10,199 nucleotides of DNA from Verrucomicrobiota bacterium. Lineage in GTDB: Bacteria > Verrucomicrobiota > Verrucomicrobiia > Chthoniobacterales > UBA10450. The number at the start of each line of letters is the position of its first letter. Positions within the stretch are counted from its first letter, which is position 1. Location: the NCBI GenBank assembly GCA_003221375.1, contig QHRI01000032.1:1-10199 (forward strand), in the 5' to 3' direction. Positions 1 through 6,942 of the stretch are shown here, one piece after another. The position numbers were made by a program, and so were the translations under genes. The notes under the pieces are model-generated. The model searched no databases. It was given only the letters and a program-made list of their open reading frames with translations, and had not been told where the DNA came from.

Positions 1-49
1 CGGGAATCGCAGCCCGACGCGATGAGATACTTTTCTTTCTCATGGGCGG

Positions 50-490
50 CTATGCAATCGTAGCTTGCAATTCCGCCACGAGCGCCGGACGGCGCCGCAG
101 TTGAGCGGTGAGAGCTTCAATTGCGCGCAAGGTAGCGGGGCTAATGTGGTGCTCCATTCCCTCAACATCGTGGTAAATGACGCGGTCGTCGAGGCCAAGG
201 AGACCTAGGAAATCGGTCAGAAGTCTGTGTCGTTGGGCGATCTTATGTGCCAGGCTTTTGCCTGCTGCCGTCAATATAAGGCCGCGATATTTTTCGTATT
301 TCAGCAGGCCCTCCGCGTCCAGTCTCTGGACCATGTTGGTCACGCTTGCCTGGGAAATTTTCAAGGCAGCCGCGATATCAACCACGCGGGCATACCCTTT
401 AGAGTTAATCAGTTCGAGGATGCGTTCCAGGTAATCCTCGACGGCAGTGGAGCTGCCGAGGGCGGAGGAGGAGGTTTTTTTGCGCCGCAT
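50..490 (-). CDS. mntR: Manganese-responsive DtxR/MntR-family transcriptional repressor
   Basis: This is a 146-residue protein of the DtxR/MntR family, which binds Mn(II) and represses manganese uptake genes. An N-terminal winged helix (about residues 18-75, including VEDYLERI, GYARVVDIA, SQASVTNMVQRL and KYEKYRGL) is followed by the metal-binding dimerisation domain. By alignment from memory with Bacillus subtilis MntR, all metal ligands are present: D19, E22, H88, E110, E113 and H114 (VEGMEHH). There is no SH3-like third domain, which fits the short MntR class rather than the longer DtxR/IdeR class. It is divergent from an NRAMP transporter, its expected target. I chose the ATG at 490. A TTG at 529 would add 13 residues, and neither start has a good SD. 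Function is confident; the start is less so. Confidence 0.93.
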   Translation of the reverse strand: MRRKKTSSSALGSSTAVEDYLERILELINSKGYARVVDIAAALKISQASVTNMVQRLDAEGLLKYEKYRGLILTAAGKSLAHKIAQRHRLLTDFLGLLGLDDRVIYHDVEGMEHHISPATLRAIEALTAQLRRRPALVAELQATIA

Positions 491-554
491 GCTCTGAAGA
501 CTAGAATTCACATCGGAATAGTCAAACAAATAAATAATTGTGGACGAATAGACT

Positions 555-560
555 TATAAT
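555..560 (+). promoter_or_regulatory. Candidate -10 element of the mntH promoter
   Basis: A perfect TATAAT lies 53 bases before the mntH start. No convincing -35 is found at 16-18 bp; the upstream sequence is A/T-rich. Transcription would begin near 567, which places the DtxR-like box immediately downstream, as expected for a repressed promoter. Confidence 0.5.
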
Positions 561-569
561 GCGATACAA

Positions 570-588
570 AGAAGTTTGGCTAACCTAA
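570..588. promoter_or_regulatory. DtxR/IdeR-like operator box in front of mntH
   Basis: The 19 bases AGAAGTTTGGCTAACCTAA match the classical DtxR/IdeR consensus TTAGGTTAGGCTAACCTAA at 15 of 19 positions, and the right half GGCTAACCTAA is perfect. The inner arms GTT/AAC around the centre at 579 are symmetric; the outer left arm is degenerate. The box lies between the TATAAT at 555-560 and the mntH start codon, where a bound MntR would block initiation. The encoded regulator is next door. Binding is inferred. Confidence 0.55.
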
Positions 589-612
589 TTCCAAAGGAAG
601 CAGGGTGAACTT

Positions 613-2019
613 GTGAGCAAGGCGAACAACATCACGAGAGTGCAGGCGGATACTGGGTGGCGCAGAAGCGCCGGGCAGGTCTCGCTCCCGGAAGTCCACC
701 GAAGCATTGTCGTCCCAGGCACGCCTTCGTTCTGGAGGAAATTGGCAGCATTCACCGGCCCCGGATTTCTGGTCGCAGTGGGATACATGGACCCGGGCAA
801 TTGGGCCACGGATCTGGCCGGTGGCGCCCGGTTTGGCTATGCGCTGCTGGCCGTCATCATGATCTCCAATCTGATGGCGATCCTGCTCCAGCACCTGTGC
901 ATCAAGCTCGGTGTCGCCACGGGGCGCGACCTCGCACAGGCATGCCGCGATCATTATACGACACCGACCGTCTGGTTTTTGTGGATTCTTTGCGAGATTG
1001 CTATTGCGGCATGCGATCTGGCCGAGGTCGTTGGTTCGGCGATTGGATTGCAGCTTCTTTTCGGTATCCCGTTAGTGTGGGGTTGCCTCATCACTGCGTC
1101 CGACGTGCTCCTGGTTTTGTATCTTCAGACCAAAGGATTTCGTTACATCGAAGCAATCGTCATCACACTGATCATTATTATCGGCGGTTGCTTCACTGCC
1201 GAGCTGATATTTTCCAAACCCAGCTTTGGTGGCATCCTTCTCGGATTTGTTCCGGGTCCTCGCATCCTCGCAAACCAGGAAATGCTCTACGTGAGTATTG
1301 GGATACTGGGAGCGACGGTGATGCCGCACAATCTATATTTGCATTCGTCGATCGTACAGACACGCAAATTCGCGCAAACACCACAAGGCAGACGGGAAGC
1401 GATCAAGTTTGCCACAATCGATTCCAGCGCCGCGCTCATGCTGGCGTTATTCATTAACGCCGCGATTCTCATTTTATCAGCCGCTGCCTTTCACTGGTCC
1501 GGACATCAGGAGGTGGCCGAAATTCAAGACGCATACCGCTTGCTTAGTCCGCTGCTGGGCGTTGGGCTGGCGAGTGTCCTTTTTGCCGTGGCGCTTCTTG
1601 CGTCCGGGCAGAACTCCACTCTCACCGGCACGCTTGCCGGCCCAATCGTGATGGAAGGATTTCTCAACTTCCGCATCACGCCATGGTTGCGCCGGCTCAT
1701 CACGCGACTGATTGCCATTGTGCCGGCAGTGATCGTGATCGGAGTCTTCGGTGAAGGTAAAACGACGGAACTGCTTATTGCCAGCCAGGTCTGTTTAAGC
1801 ATGCAACTCGGTTTCGCTGTTTGGCCGCTGATGCGGTTTACCGGCGAAAAGGCAAAGATGGGCGAGTTCGCGAACCATCTTTGGATCAAAATTCTCGGCT
1901 GGACGACTGCCGGCATTATCATCGTGCTCAATATGAAACTGCTGCTGGACACGTTCTTGCCAGACGCGGTACTTAAATCGCTCTATAATTTTCTCCATCT
2001 CTCGGCGCCAATGCAGTGA
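613..2019 (+). CDS. mntH: NRAMP-family divalent metal (Mn2+)/H+ symporter
   Basis: This is a 468-residue inner-membrane protein of the NRAMP/MntH family, which imports Mn2+ (also Fe2+) with protons. The two hallmark metal-binding motifs are present: DPGN at residues 60-63 in the first membrane helix and MPHN at 237-240 in the sixth. About eleven hydrophobic helices are visible, and ASGQNSTLTGTLAG is the typical late-helix motif. The N-terminal tail of about 45 residues before the first helix is longer than in E. coli MntH (about 412 aa) and polar, so probably cytosolic. The start is GTG, with AGGAAG at 595-600 as a somewhat distant SD. Neighbouring mntR and the upstream box support manganese-repressed expression. 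Confidence 0.94.
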   Translation: MSKANNITRVQADTGWRRSAGQVSLPEVHRSIVVPGTPSFWRKLAAFTGPGFLVAVGYMDPGNWATDLAGGARFGYALLAVIMISNLMAILLQHLCIKLGVATGRDLAQACRDHYTTPTVWFLWILCEIAIAACDLAEVVGSAIGLQLLFGIPLVWGCLITASDVLLVLYLQTKGFRYIEAIVITLIIIIGGCFTAELIFSKPSFGGILLGFVPGPRILANQEMLYVSIGILGATVMPHNLYLHSSIVQTRKFAQTPQGRREAIKFATIDSSAALMLALFINAAILILSAAAFHWSGHQEVAEIQDAYRLLSPLLGVGLASVLFAVALLASGQNSTLTGTLAGPIVMEGFLNFRITPWLRRLITRLIAIVPAVIVIGVFGEGKTTELLIASQVCLSMQLGFAVWPLMRFTGEKAKMGEFANHLWIKILGWTTAGIIIVLNMKLLLDTFLPDAVLKSLYNFLHLSAPMQ

Positions 2020-2030
2020 AACAGTGACCG

Positions 2031-2148
2031 ATGACGAATGACGAAGCCCGAAGGAATGACGAAACCAGCAACCCAAAGCGCGATTGGGTATTTGTCACTT
2101 AAACCTCGACCATTTTTTCGTCACTCGTCATTCGTGCTTCGTCATTCC
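2031..2148. repeat. Inverted array of GAATGACGAA-type repeat, copy 1
   Basis: The left arm (about 2031-2066) has three units of the form (A)ATGACGAA. The right arm (about 2111-2148) has the same units reversed (TTCGTCATTC). GAATGACGAAGCCCGAA at 2036-2052 pairs with 2131-2147 at 16 of 17 positions. A smaller hairpin, ACCCAA/TTGGGT (2071-2076 and 2084-2089), lies in the middle. The whole gap between mntH and the stress-protein gene is made of this element, and the right arm ends about 5 bases before the ATG. It could act as a terminator or mRNA-stabilising hairpin; only the repeat structure is seen directly. Confidence 0.85.
2071..2089 (+). terminator. Weak candidate hairpin terminator after mntH
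   Basis: ACCCAA and TTGGGT form a 6-bp stem around a 7-base loop, followed by ATTTGT, a poor U-tract. It lies 51 bases after the mntH stop, inside the inverted repeat array. It may be only the centre of the larger hairpin. Confidence 0.25.
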
Positions 2149-2152
2149 CATC

Positions 2153-2578
2153 ATGTATAAGCACATTCTTATCCCGCTCGAAAACAGCTCCGCCGATGAG
2201 ACCATTCTTATGCACATCAGGCCGCTTGCGCGTGTCGCCGGCGCGACACTGCTGCTCGTCCATGTCGCTGATGGGTGGGTGGCGCGTAATTTTAATCAGC
2301 TCCAGCTCGCCGAGAGCCAGGAGATGAAGGACGACCGCGCCTATTTGGAAAGGCGCGTTCGCGAGTTAACCGAGGAAGGTTTTTCTTGCGAGGCGGTTCT
2401 GGCGCTAGGCGAACCGTCGGACGAGATCATCAAGCTCGCCCGGGAAAAAAACGTCGATCTCATTGCGATGACCACGCATGGTCACCGCTTCATCAGCGAC
2501 ATACTTTACGGGGCAACAGTCGATAAAGTGCGCCACGAAGTCGAGGTGCCGCTGTTGCTGTTGAAAGTGCAAAGCTAG
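2153..2578 (+). CDS. Universal stress protein (UspA family)
   Basis: This is a 141-residue single-domain UspA-family protein, the usual length, expected to be cytosolic. Typical segments are MYKHILIPLENS at the N-terminus, ATLLLVHV as strand 2, VDLIAMTTHG, and a C-terminal VPLLLLKV strand. The ATP-binding signature G-x2-G-x9-G-(S/T) appears only in altered form at 107-121 (first G replaced by T, last position A), so nucleotide binding is uncertain. The ATG at 2153 is preferred. The frame is open back to 2084, but those codons translate the repeat array (residues such as FVTRHSCFVI) and are not family sequence. No SD is visible. The gene is bracketed by two copies of the repeat array. Confidence 0.9.
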   Translation: MYKHILIPLENSSADETILMHIRPLARVAGATLLLVHVADGWVARNFNQLQLAESQEMKDDRAYLERRVRELTEEGFSCEAVLALGEPSDEIIKLAREKNVDLIAMTTHGHRFISDILYGATVDKVRHEVEVPLLLLKVQS

Positions 2579-2579
2579 C

Positions 2580-2711
2580 GGAATGACGAAATCCGAATGA
2601 CGAAGGAATAAACAAATGACGAAACTCCAGGGCGTCTCGATCTTCGCACCCGGTTGTTCGTCATTCGAACTTCGTCATTAATTCGTCATTCGACATTCGT
2701 GCTTCGTCATT
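2580..2711. repeat. Inverted array of GAATGACGAA-type repeat, copy 2
   Basis: The left arm (2580-2624) contains GGAATGACGAAA, GAATGACGAAGG and AATGACGAAAC. The right arm (2656-2711) carries at least four units in reverse orientation. CATTCGTGCTTCGTCATT at 2694-2711 is an exact 18-base repeat of 2129-2146 in copy 1. The left arm starts 2 bases after the stress-protein stop and the right arm ends 15 bases before the next start codon, so the element fills the intergenic gap. No transposase or target-site duplication is visible. Confidence 0.85.
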
Positions 2712-2726
2712 TAATTCTTCTCGCGC

Positions 2727-3926
2727 TTGAAAATCCTTTTCCTCACTAACGAGTATCCTCCGCACATCTACGGCGGCGCGGGCGTTCACGTCGGCTTTCT
2801 TACGCGCGAACTGGCGACGATGATGCCGGTGGAAGTTCGTTGCTTTGGTGATCAGCGTGTTTCGGAACACAATCTCACGGTCACCGGCTACGAAATTGAC
2901 ACGAGCAGTTTCACTTGTCCGAAACCGTTGCGTTCCGTTTTTGGCGCGGTCTGCCGATGCACCGACTTCAACACTACGAACATTGACGCCAACCTTGTGC
3001 ATTGTCACACATGGTACAGTCATTTCGGCGGGATTTTGGCGAAAAAGAATTACGGAATTCCGCTCGTGATCACAGTTCACTCGCTCGAGCCGCTTCGACC
3101 TTGGAAACGCGAACAACTCGCCGGCGGTTACGATTTCTCGCTTTGGGTTGAGAAGACTGGGCTGGAAATGGCGGACGCGATCATTGCTGTTTCTCGCGAG
3201 ACCAAAGGTGACATCGAGCGACTGTTTAATGTGGATCCCGCACGCGTGCACGTGATCCACAACGGAATCGACCTTGACCAATATCGGAAGGTCGATTCTA
3301 CCCAGGGGCTCAAGCGCTACGGCATCGATCCAAACGAGCCGTATCTGCTGTTTGTCGGCAGGATCACGCGCCAGAAAGGATTTCAACATCTGCTGCGCGC
3401 AATCGAATTCATGGATCGCGGTTTCCAAATCGTTCTTTGCGCCGCTGCGCCCGACACGCCCGAGATGGCGCAAGAAATGAAAGCTGCAGTGGAACGCGCC
3501 AAAGCGCACCGGCCCGGAGTCATCTGGATCAATGAGATGGTAGACCAGGCCGCGACCCGCGAACTGTACTCGCACGCAGCCGTGTTCGTTTGCCCCTCGA
3601 TCTATGAACCGTTCGGCATCATCAATCTCGAGGCAATGGCGTGTGAGACTGCGGTGGTTGCGAGCGCCGTTGGCGGAATCAAGGAAGTTGTTGTGGATGG
3701 CGAGACCGGACTTCTGGTCCCGCTCGAACAAGCGAAGGAAGGCTCGTTCGAGCCGAAAAACCCCGAAAAATTCGCGCGGGATCTTGCCGAGCGCATCAAT
3801 CAGCTAATGAAAGACCGATCACTGCGCGAAAAATTCGGCAAAGCAGGCCGCAAACGTGTGGAAGAACACTTCAGCTGGACGTCCATCGCGCAAAAAACGA
3901 AGTCGCTTTACGAGACGTTGATGTGA
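2727..3926 (+). CDS. GT4-family glycogen synthase / alpha-maltose-1-phosphate synthase
   Basis: This is a 399-residue GT-B glycosyltransferase resembling the actinobacterial-type GlgA/GlgM family (about 390-410 aa), which transfers glucose from ADP-glucose to glucan or glucose-1-phosphate. Visible features are the N-terminal EYPPHIYGGAGVHV loop (9-22), HCHTWYSHFGG (92-102), TVHSLEPLRPWK (116-127), VIHNGID (176-182), the donor-binding VGRITRQKG with R212 and K217, and the E-x7-E motif EPFGIINLE (294-302) followed by GGIKEVVVDGETGLLVP. The start is TTG at 2727, required to keep the conserved MKILFLTNEYPP; no SD is seen. It stands alone, without glgB, glgC or glgE, so the choice between glycogen and maltose-1-phosphate synthase cannot be made here. 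It converges on the TraB-like gene 24 bases away. Confidence 0.88.
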   Translation: MKILFLTNEYPPHIYGGAGVHVGFLTRELATMMPVEVRCFGDQRVSEHNLTVTGYEIDTSSFTCPKPLRSVFGAVCRCTDFNTTNIDANLVHCHTWYSHFGGILAKKNYGIPLVITVHSLEPLRPWKREQLAGGYDFSLWVEKTGLEMADAIIAVSRETKGDIERLFNVDPARVHVIHNGIDLDQYRKVDSTQGLKRYGIDPNEPYLLFVGRITRQKGFQHLLRAIEFMDRGFQIVLCAAAPDTPEMAQEMKAAVERAKAHRPGVIWINEMVDQAATRELYSHAAVFVCPSIYEPFGIINLEAMACETAVVASAVGGIKEVVVDGETGLLVPLEQAKEGSFEPKNPEKFARDLAERINQLMKDRSLREKFGKAGRKRVEEHFSWTSIAQKTKSLYETLM

Positions 3927-3950
3927 GACCGGAGTCCCGATCGCCGCTGC

Positions 3951-4880
3951 CTACAGCTGTTCGATTTTGTACCCGCGCTTCTCCAGCAATTTTATGACGC
4001 TATTTGGACCGGAGAAGTGGAGTGCGCCTGCGACAATTGCCGTGGGTTTACCAGTTTTCAGTTCCGCTTCGATCCGCGGAATCCATTTGAGGTTGCGGTC
4101 ATCGACAAAACGGGCCGCGATCCACGGAGCCTGTTTGCGCAACCGGCTATCACCAGCCCACAGCGCATTGGTATCGCCTTTGAGCCAGGCCTTATGCATC
4201 CGGCTGAATTCCTTTTCAGCATTCCTGGGCTGATCGAGCGCGTCGCGCAGAATGAATTCGCTGTCGCGATCGGATAGGCCACCCATGACCGCCACATGCT
4301 CGTTCACTGATTCGAGACCGGCGATTTCCTTCTTCTCTCTCGTAGCGGAGTCCACGAAGTAATTGTCCAAGCCATGTGAGAGCGACGTTTTGCTGTAAGT
4401 CACCGGGCCGACGAGGTGCTGTGCGATCCACCATGGTTTGTAGCAGAATTCGGTGTCGAAATTCCTGGCCCGTTCCCGTCTTGTCGGGCGATTGTCTGGC
4501 TTGACTGTCGCAACATTTTGGCGAAGCCAGGCCAAAAGCTCCGGATCGATTTTGGAACGAATATCCTGCCCGCGCGGGTATTTGCCGGCCGCCTCAAATT
4601 TCCTTTCAAATTCCAGATGCTTGGTTGGATCGAATTCGAAAAGGAAACGCTTGCTGTTTCTTAGCGCGATTTCGTACGGGGCAGGGAGCGGATAGTCACT
4701 TTTGCTGAGCGCGTGAATCGAGCCCACTAGATAAAACGGGGCTTTCGCGTTGGTGACACGCCAGACACAGGACTTCGGAAGCCGCTGGGCGCCGTGAGCA
4801 GGAATTGCAAGGAACACCGCGAATGCGAACGCGAGCGATGCCGTCGAATAGTACGTGATACGTCGGGGAGGAAAAAACAT
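3951..4880 (-). CDS. Secreted TraB/GumN-family protein (TIKI-like hydrolase fold)
   Basis: This is a 309-residue protein of the TraB/GumN family, related to the TIKI and EreA/ChaN proteins. Both conserved G-x2-H motifs are present: GSIH at about 53-56 and GALH at about 285-288. Other family marks are FEFD (81-84), HGLDNYF (169-175), GLES (188-191), the RNLKWIPRIEAEL segment (262 onward) and the C-terminal GYKIEQL. A signal peptide is clear (RR, hydrophobic stretch, cleavage near AHGA), so it is exported. Most bacterial members have no assigned substrate; metal-dependent peptidase activity is known for animal TIKI. I chose ATG 4880, which starts the signal peptide. TTG 4910 would add ten polar residues. 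A possible TTGACT (-35) lies at 4910-4915 on this strand, without a good -10. Confidence 0.85.
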   Translation of the reverse strand: MFFPPRRITYYSTASLAFAFAVFLAIPAHGAQRLPKSCVWRVTNAKAPFYLVGSIHALSKSDYPLPAPYEIALRNSKRFLFEFDPTKHLEFERKFEAAGKYPRGQDIRSKIDPELLAWLRQNVATVKPDNRPTRRERARNFDTEFCYKPWWIAQHLVGPVTYSKTSLSHGLDNYFVDSATREKKEIAGLESVNEHVAVMGGLSDRDSEFILRDALDQPRNAEKEFSRMHKAWLKGDTNALWAGDSRLRKQAPWIAARFVDDRNLKWIPRIEAELKTGKPTAIVAGALHFSGPNSVIKLLEKRGYKIEQL

Positions 4881-4965
4881 TTCCCGGTCTTTAACGAAAA
4901 AACAGAGCAAGTCAATTGTCAGTTTCGACTGAACAAGGAACGAGGGATTGGCCAGCCGTCACTCC

Positions 4966-4993
4966 TTGAGATTGACGCAGTTTGGAATACAAT
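4966..4993 (+). promoter_or_regulatory. Candidate sigma70-type promoter for the amidase gene
   Basis: TTGAGA (4966-4971) and TACAAT (4988-4993) each match the consensus at 5 of 6 positions, with a 16-bp spacer. Transcription would start near 4999-5001, only a few bases before the ATG at 5003, implying a leaderless or nearly leaderless mRNA. It also argues against the in-frame TTG at 4982, which would lie inside the promoter. Confidence 0.5.
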
Positions 4994-5002
4994 TGCGCAG
5001 GC

Positions 5003-6193
5003 ATGGTCCTCCCAGTGAAGCGTTGGTTCGCACTCGCGTGCCTGGCTAGTCTTATCCCGATATCCGACGAAAGGGCATCCGCCGCGGATGATTGGAAGAT
5101 CATCAAGGTAAGCGGCAGCGATTACTTAAGCGTCGAGAACATCTCGCACTTTTACGGATTACCGGCAGGCATCTCGGCTTCCGGCGAGAAGGTGGAATTG
5201 GAGACGGTGAAGAATCCGCTGGAATTTGTCGGCGGCAGCCGCGAGGTCATGATCAACGGCGCGCGCAGTTGGTTGTGTTTTCCCGTGATCGAACACGATG
5301 GAAAGTACCTGGTCTCCCGCACGGATGTAGCCAAGACCATTGAGCCATTGGTGCGTCCGCATCGTGTTTCAAACGTTGGCAAGGTCCAGACGGTCGTCCT
5401 GGATCCGGGACATGGCGGCTACGACAGGGGCCAGGTGTCTCGTTATGGGTATGAAAAAGATTTTGCGTTGGATGTGGCGCGAAAGCTTCGGCCACTTTTA
5501 CTAGCAAAAGGATTGCGCGTAATCATGACGCGCGAGGGCGATTACTTTGTGCCGTTGGAAGTTCGCGCACAGATCGCAAATGCAGCCCGCGATTCGATTT
5601 TTGTCAGCATTCATTTCAATGCGACAAATGACGATCCGAACGCCACAGGATTTGAAATTTTTTCGTTTACTCCGCGCGGAGCGCCGTCCACCTCTGACAG
5701 CGCAGTAGCTCCGAGCGCACTTGGCACCCAACCCGGCAGCACCGTTGACGCTCAGAGCATGGCGCTCTCGGCTTGTATCTATCATTCGTTGCTCGGCCAC
5801 CTTCCCGAGTACGATCGGGGCATCAAACGGGCGCGGTTTGCCGTGCTGCGTCTCACGAAGGTGCCGGCTGTGTTGATCGAAGGCGGTTTTCTAACAGAAA
5901 AAGGCGAATGCAAGTTGATTGCGCAAAAAGACTGGCGCGCAAGGCTTGCTCACGCCATCGGCGTTGGGATCGAAAGTTATCGGGCCTTGGGAATCAAGAA
6001 GCAGCCGCCACTGCTGGTCGCGGATTATCGCAAACAAATCAAGTCATCACCGACTGATTTCGTTGTTCAGGATGCGGAACTAAAAGAAGCAGATACGAGT
6101 CTGATGGAGCTTGTTGGCAAGTCGAAGTTTCTTCCCCCACCGCAGGCGTCTAGTCCCAGGGCGTCTCTCGAGTCCGCCCCAATTGTTCCGTGA
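5003..6193 (+). CDS. Exported N-acetylmuramoyl-L-alanine amidase (Amidase_3)
   Basis: This is a 396-residue zinc amidase that cleaves the MurNAc-L-Ala bond of peptidoglycan. The N-terminus has a signal peptide (VKRWFALACLASLIPIS, likely cut after ASA). A domain at about 33-108 resembles the copper-amine-oxidase N-terminal (PF07833-like) stalk (DYLSVENISHFYG, LCFPVIEHDGKYLVSRTDV). The catalytic domain follows from about 128. Zinc ligands are H137 (DPGHGGYDRG), E151 (YEKD) and H204 (SIHFNA); catalytic E293 lies in VPAVLIEGGFLT. An insert of about 30 residues rich in S/A/P/T (about 224-254) sits between the H204 and E293 regions. The Pro/Ser-rich tail (375-396) looks unstructured. Start ATG 5003 is set by the promoter and signal peptide. 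It probably acts in the periplasm in cell-wall remodelling. Confidence 0.92.
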   Translation: MVLPVKRWFALACLASLIPISDERASAADDWKIIKVSGSDYLSVENISHFYGLPAGISASGEKVELETVKNPLEFVGGSREVMINGARSWLCFPVIEHDGKYLVSRTDVAKTIEPLVRPHRVSNVGKVQTVVLDPGHGGYDRGQVSRYGYEKDFALDVARKLRPLLLAKGLRVIMTREGDYFVPLEVRAQIANAARDSIFVSIHFNATNDDPNATGFEIFSFTPRGAPSTSDSAVAPSALGTQPGSTVDAQSMALSACIYHSLLGHLPEYDRGIKRARFAVLRLTKVPAVLIEGGFLTEKGECKLIAQKDWRARLAHAIGVGIESYRALGIKKQPPLLVADYRKQIKSSPTDFVVQDAELKEADTSLMELVGKSKFLPPPQASSPRASLESAPIVP

Positions 6194-6356
6194 GGTAAGG
6201 GACGCCGCCGCACTGAATGCCAGTCCGGGTCGGACCTTCCGGACATCGCAGCGTGATGTGCCTATCATTCACTTTGTTCGTATGTGGATGGCGACCGATT
6301 TTTTTTGATTGGTTTTGACCGGCTGCGCGAATACAACATCAGGAAAGGACTAACTC

Positions 6357-6812
6357 ATGAAGAAACTAATGACCTATACCGTGACAGCGCTCCTCGCGAC
6401 GATAGCGATTTCATTCGCTGCGCCCGACAACGACAAGGAAGCGATTATCTCCAAGGAAAAAGCGGCCTGGCAGGCGTTCAAGGACAAGAAAGCAGACGAC
6501 TTCAAAAAGCTTCTTTCTACGGACCTTGTGACCGTCTACTCCGACGGAATGCACAGCCTGCAGCAGGAGGTGGACGCGATGTCGAAGACGGACATGAAAT
6601 CGTTCGACTTGACCGATTTCAACGTCGTGTTTCCGAATAAAAAGACGGCCATTATTACTTACAAAGCCAAGATCGAGGCGACAGCGGATGGGAAGGACGT
6701 CTCCGGTACCTATAATGTTGGCTCGGTCTGGCACACGGCAAACGGCCAATGGGTGGGCATTTTTCACACTGACTCGAAAGTGACACCACCGCCGACATCG
6801 CCCGCCGGATAA
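6357..6812 (+). CDS. Small secreted NTF2-like (SnoaL/DUF4440-type) protein
   Basis: This is a 151-residue protein with an N-terminal signal peptide (MKKLMTYTVTALLATIAISFA, likely cut near FAA/PD) followed by one NTF2-like fold of about 120 residues. DUF4440-type marks are the opening helix (ISKEKAAWQAFKDKKADDFKKLLSTDLVTVYSDG), a middle part with FDLTDFNVVFPNKKTAIITYKAKIEA, and a final GSVWHTANGQWVGIFHTDSKV strand pair. Such proteins bind small ligands or act as isomerases; nothing here fixes a substrate. It has the clearest SD of the window, AGGAAAGGA at 6341-6349, 7 bases before the ATG. The tail is Pro-rich. No neighbour shows its role. Confidence 0.8.
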   Translation: MKKLMTYTVTALLATIAISFAAPDNDKEAIISKEKAAWQAFKDKKADDFKKLLSTDLVTVYSDGMHSLQQEVDAMSKTDMKSFDLTDFNVVFPNKKTAIITYKAKIEATADGKDVSGTYNVGSVWHTANGQWVGIFHTDSKVTPPPTSPAG

Positions 6813-6815
6813 ATT

Positions 6816-6860
6816 CTCATCATTATCACGATGAGGTGCGACGCGTTGTCCTCAACGCGT
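6816..6860. other. Two consecutive hairpins downstream of the NTF2-like gene
   Basis: CTCATC/GATGAG (6816-6821 and 6830-6835) and the perfect 8-bp stem ACGCGTTG/CAACGCGT (6841-6848 and 6853-6860, loop TCCT) begin 4 bases after the stop codon. Neither is followed by a U-tract. They could protect the mRNA 3' end or assist termination. Only the base pairing is seen. Confidence 0.45.
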
Positions 6861-6899
6861 TGGCGGCCGGCATCCGCCACTTACGCGATGTCCCTGCCA

Positions 6900-6927
6900 T
6901 TGACTTCACAGATGCGAGTCCTATTCT
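6900..6927 (+). promoter_or_regulatory. Candidate promoter of the thiC riboswitch transcript
   Basis: TTGACT (6900-6905, 5 of 6 matches) and TATTCT (6922-6927, 4 of 6) are separated by 16 bp. Transcription near 6934 would begin about ten bases before the aptamer, which is the expected geometry. The -10 is weak. Confidence 0.45.
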
Positions 6928-6942
6928 GGCGGGAAGCAGTAA

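Noticed and set aside
22..43. ATGAGA/TCTCAT hairpin downstream of mntR as its terminator.
   Set aside because: The stem is only 6 bp with a 10-base loop, and there is no U-tract on the minus-strand side.
657..1457. 266-codon plus-strand frame inside mntH.
   Set aside because: Out of frame with a clear NRAMP protein; the composition is Arg/His-rich with no motif.
2084..2152. Upstream start extending the stress protein by 23 residues.
   Set aside because: The extra residues are a translation of the repeat array and the family begins at MYKHILIPLE.
2031..2711. Possible CRISPR array from the repeated GAATGACGAA units.
   Set aside because: Units are only 7-10 bases, tandem or irregularly spaced, occur in both orientations, and have no uniform spacers or nearby cas genes.
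2031..2711. Composite mobile element carrying the usp gene between inverted repeats.
   Set aside because: Each gap holds its own complete inverted array, no transposase or target duplication is visible, and the usp gene looks ordinary.
2661..3731. Long open frame on the minus strand (356 codons) opposite the glycosyltransferase.
   Set aside because: It has no recognisable domain and lies wholly across a gene with strong family motifs. One end is a translation of the repeat array. It is a codon-bias shadow.
6223..6306. Terminator for the amidase gene: GTCCGG/CCGGAC stem (6223-6244) and a run of eight T near 6299-6306.
   Set aside because: The stem and the T-run are about 55 bases apart, so they do not form an intrinsic terminator together.
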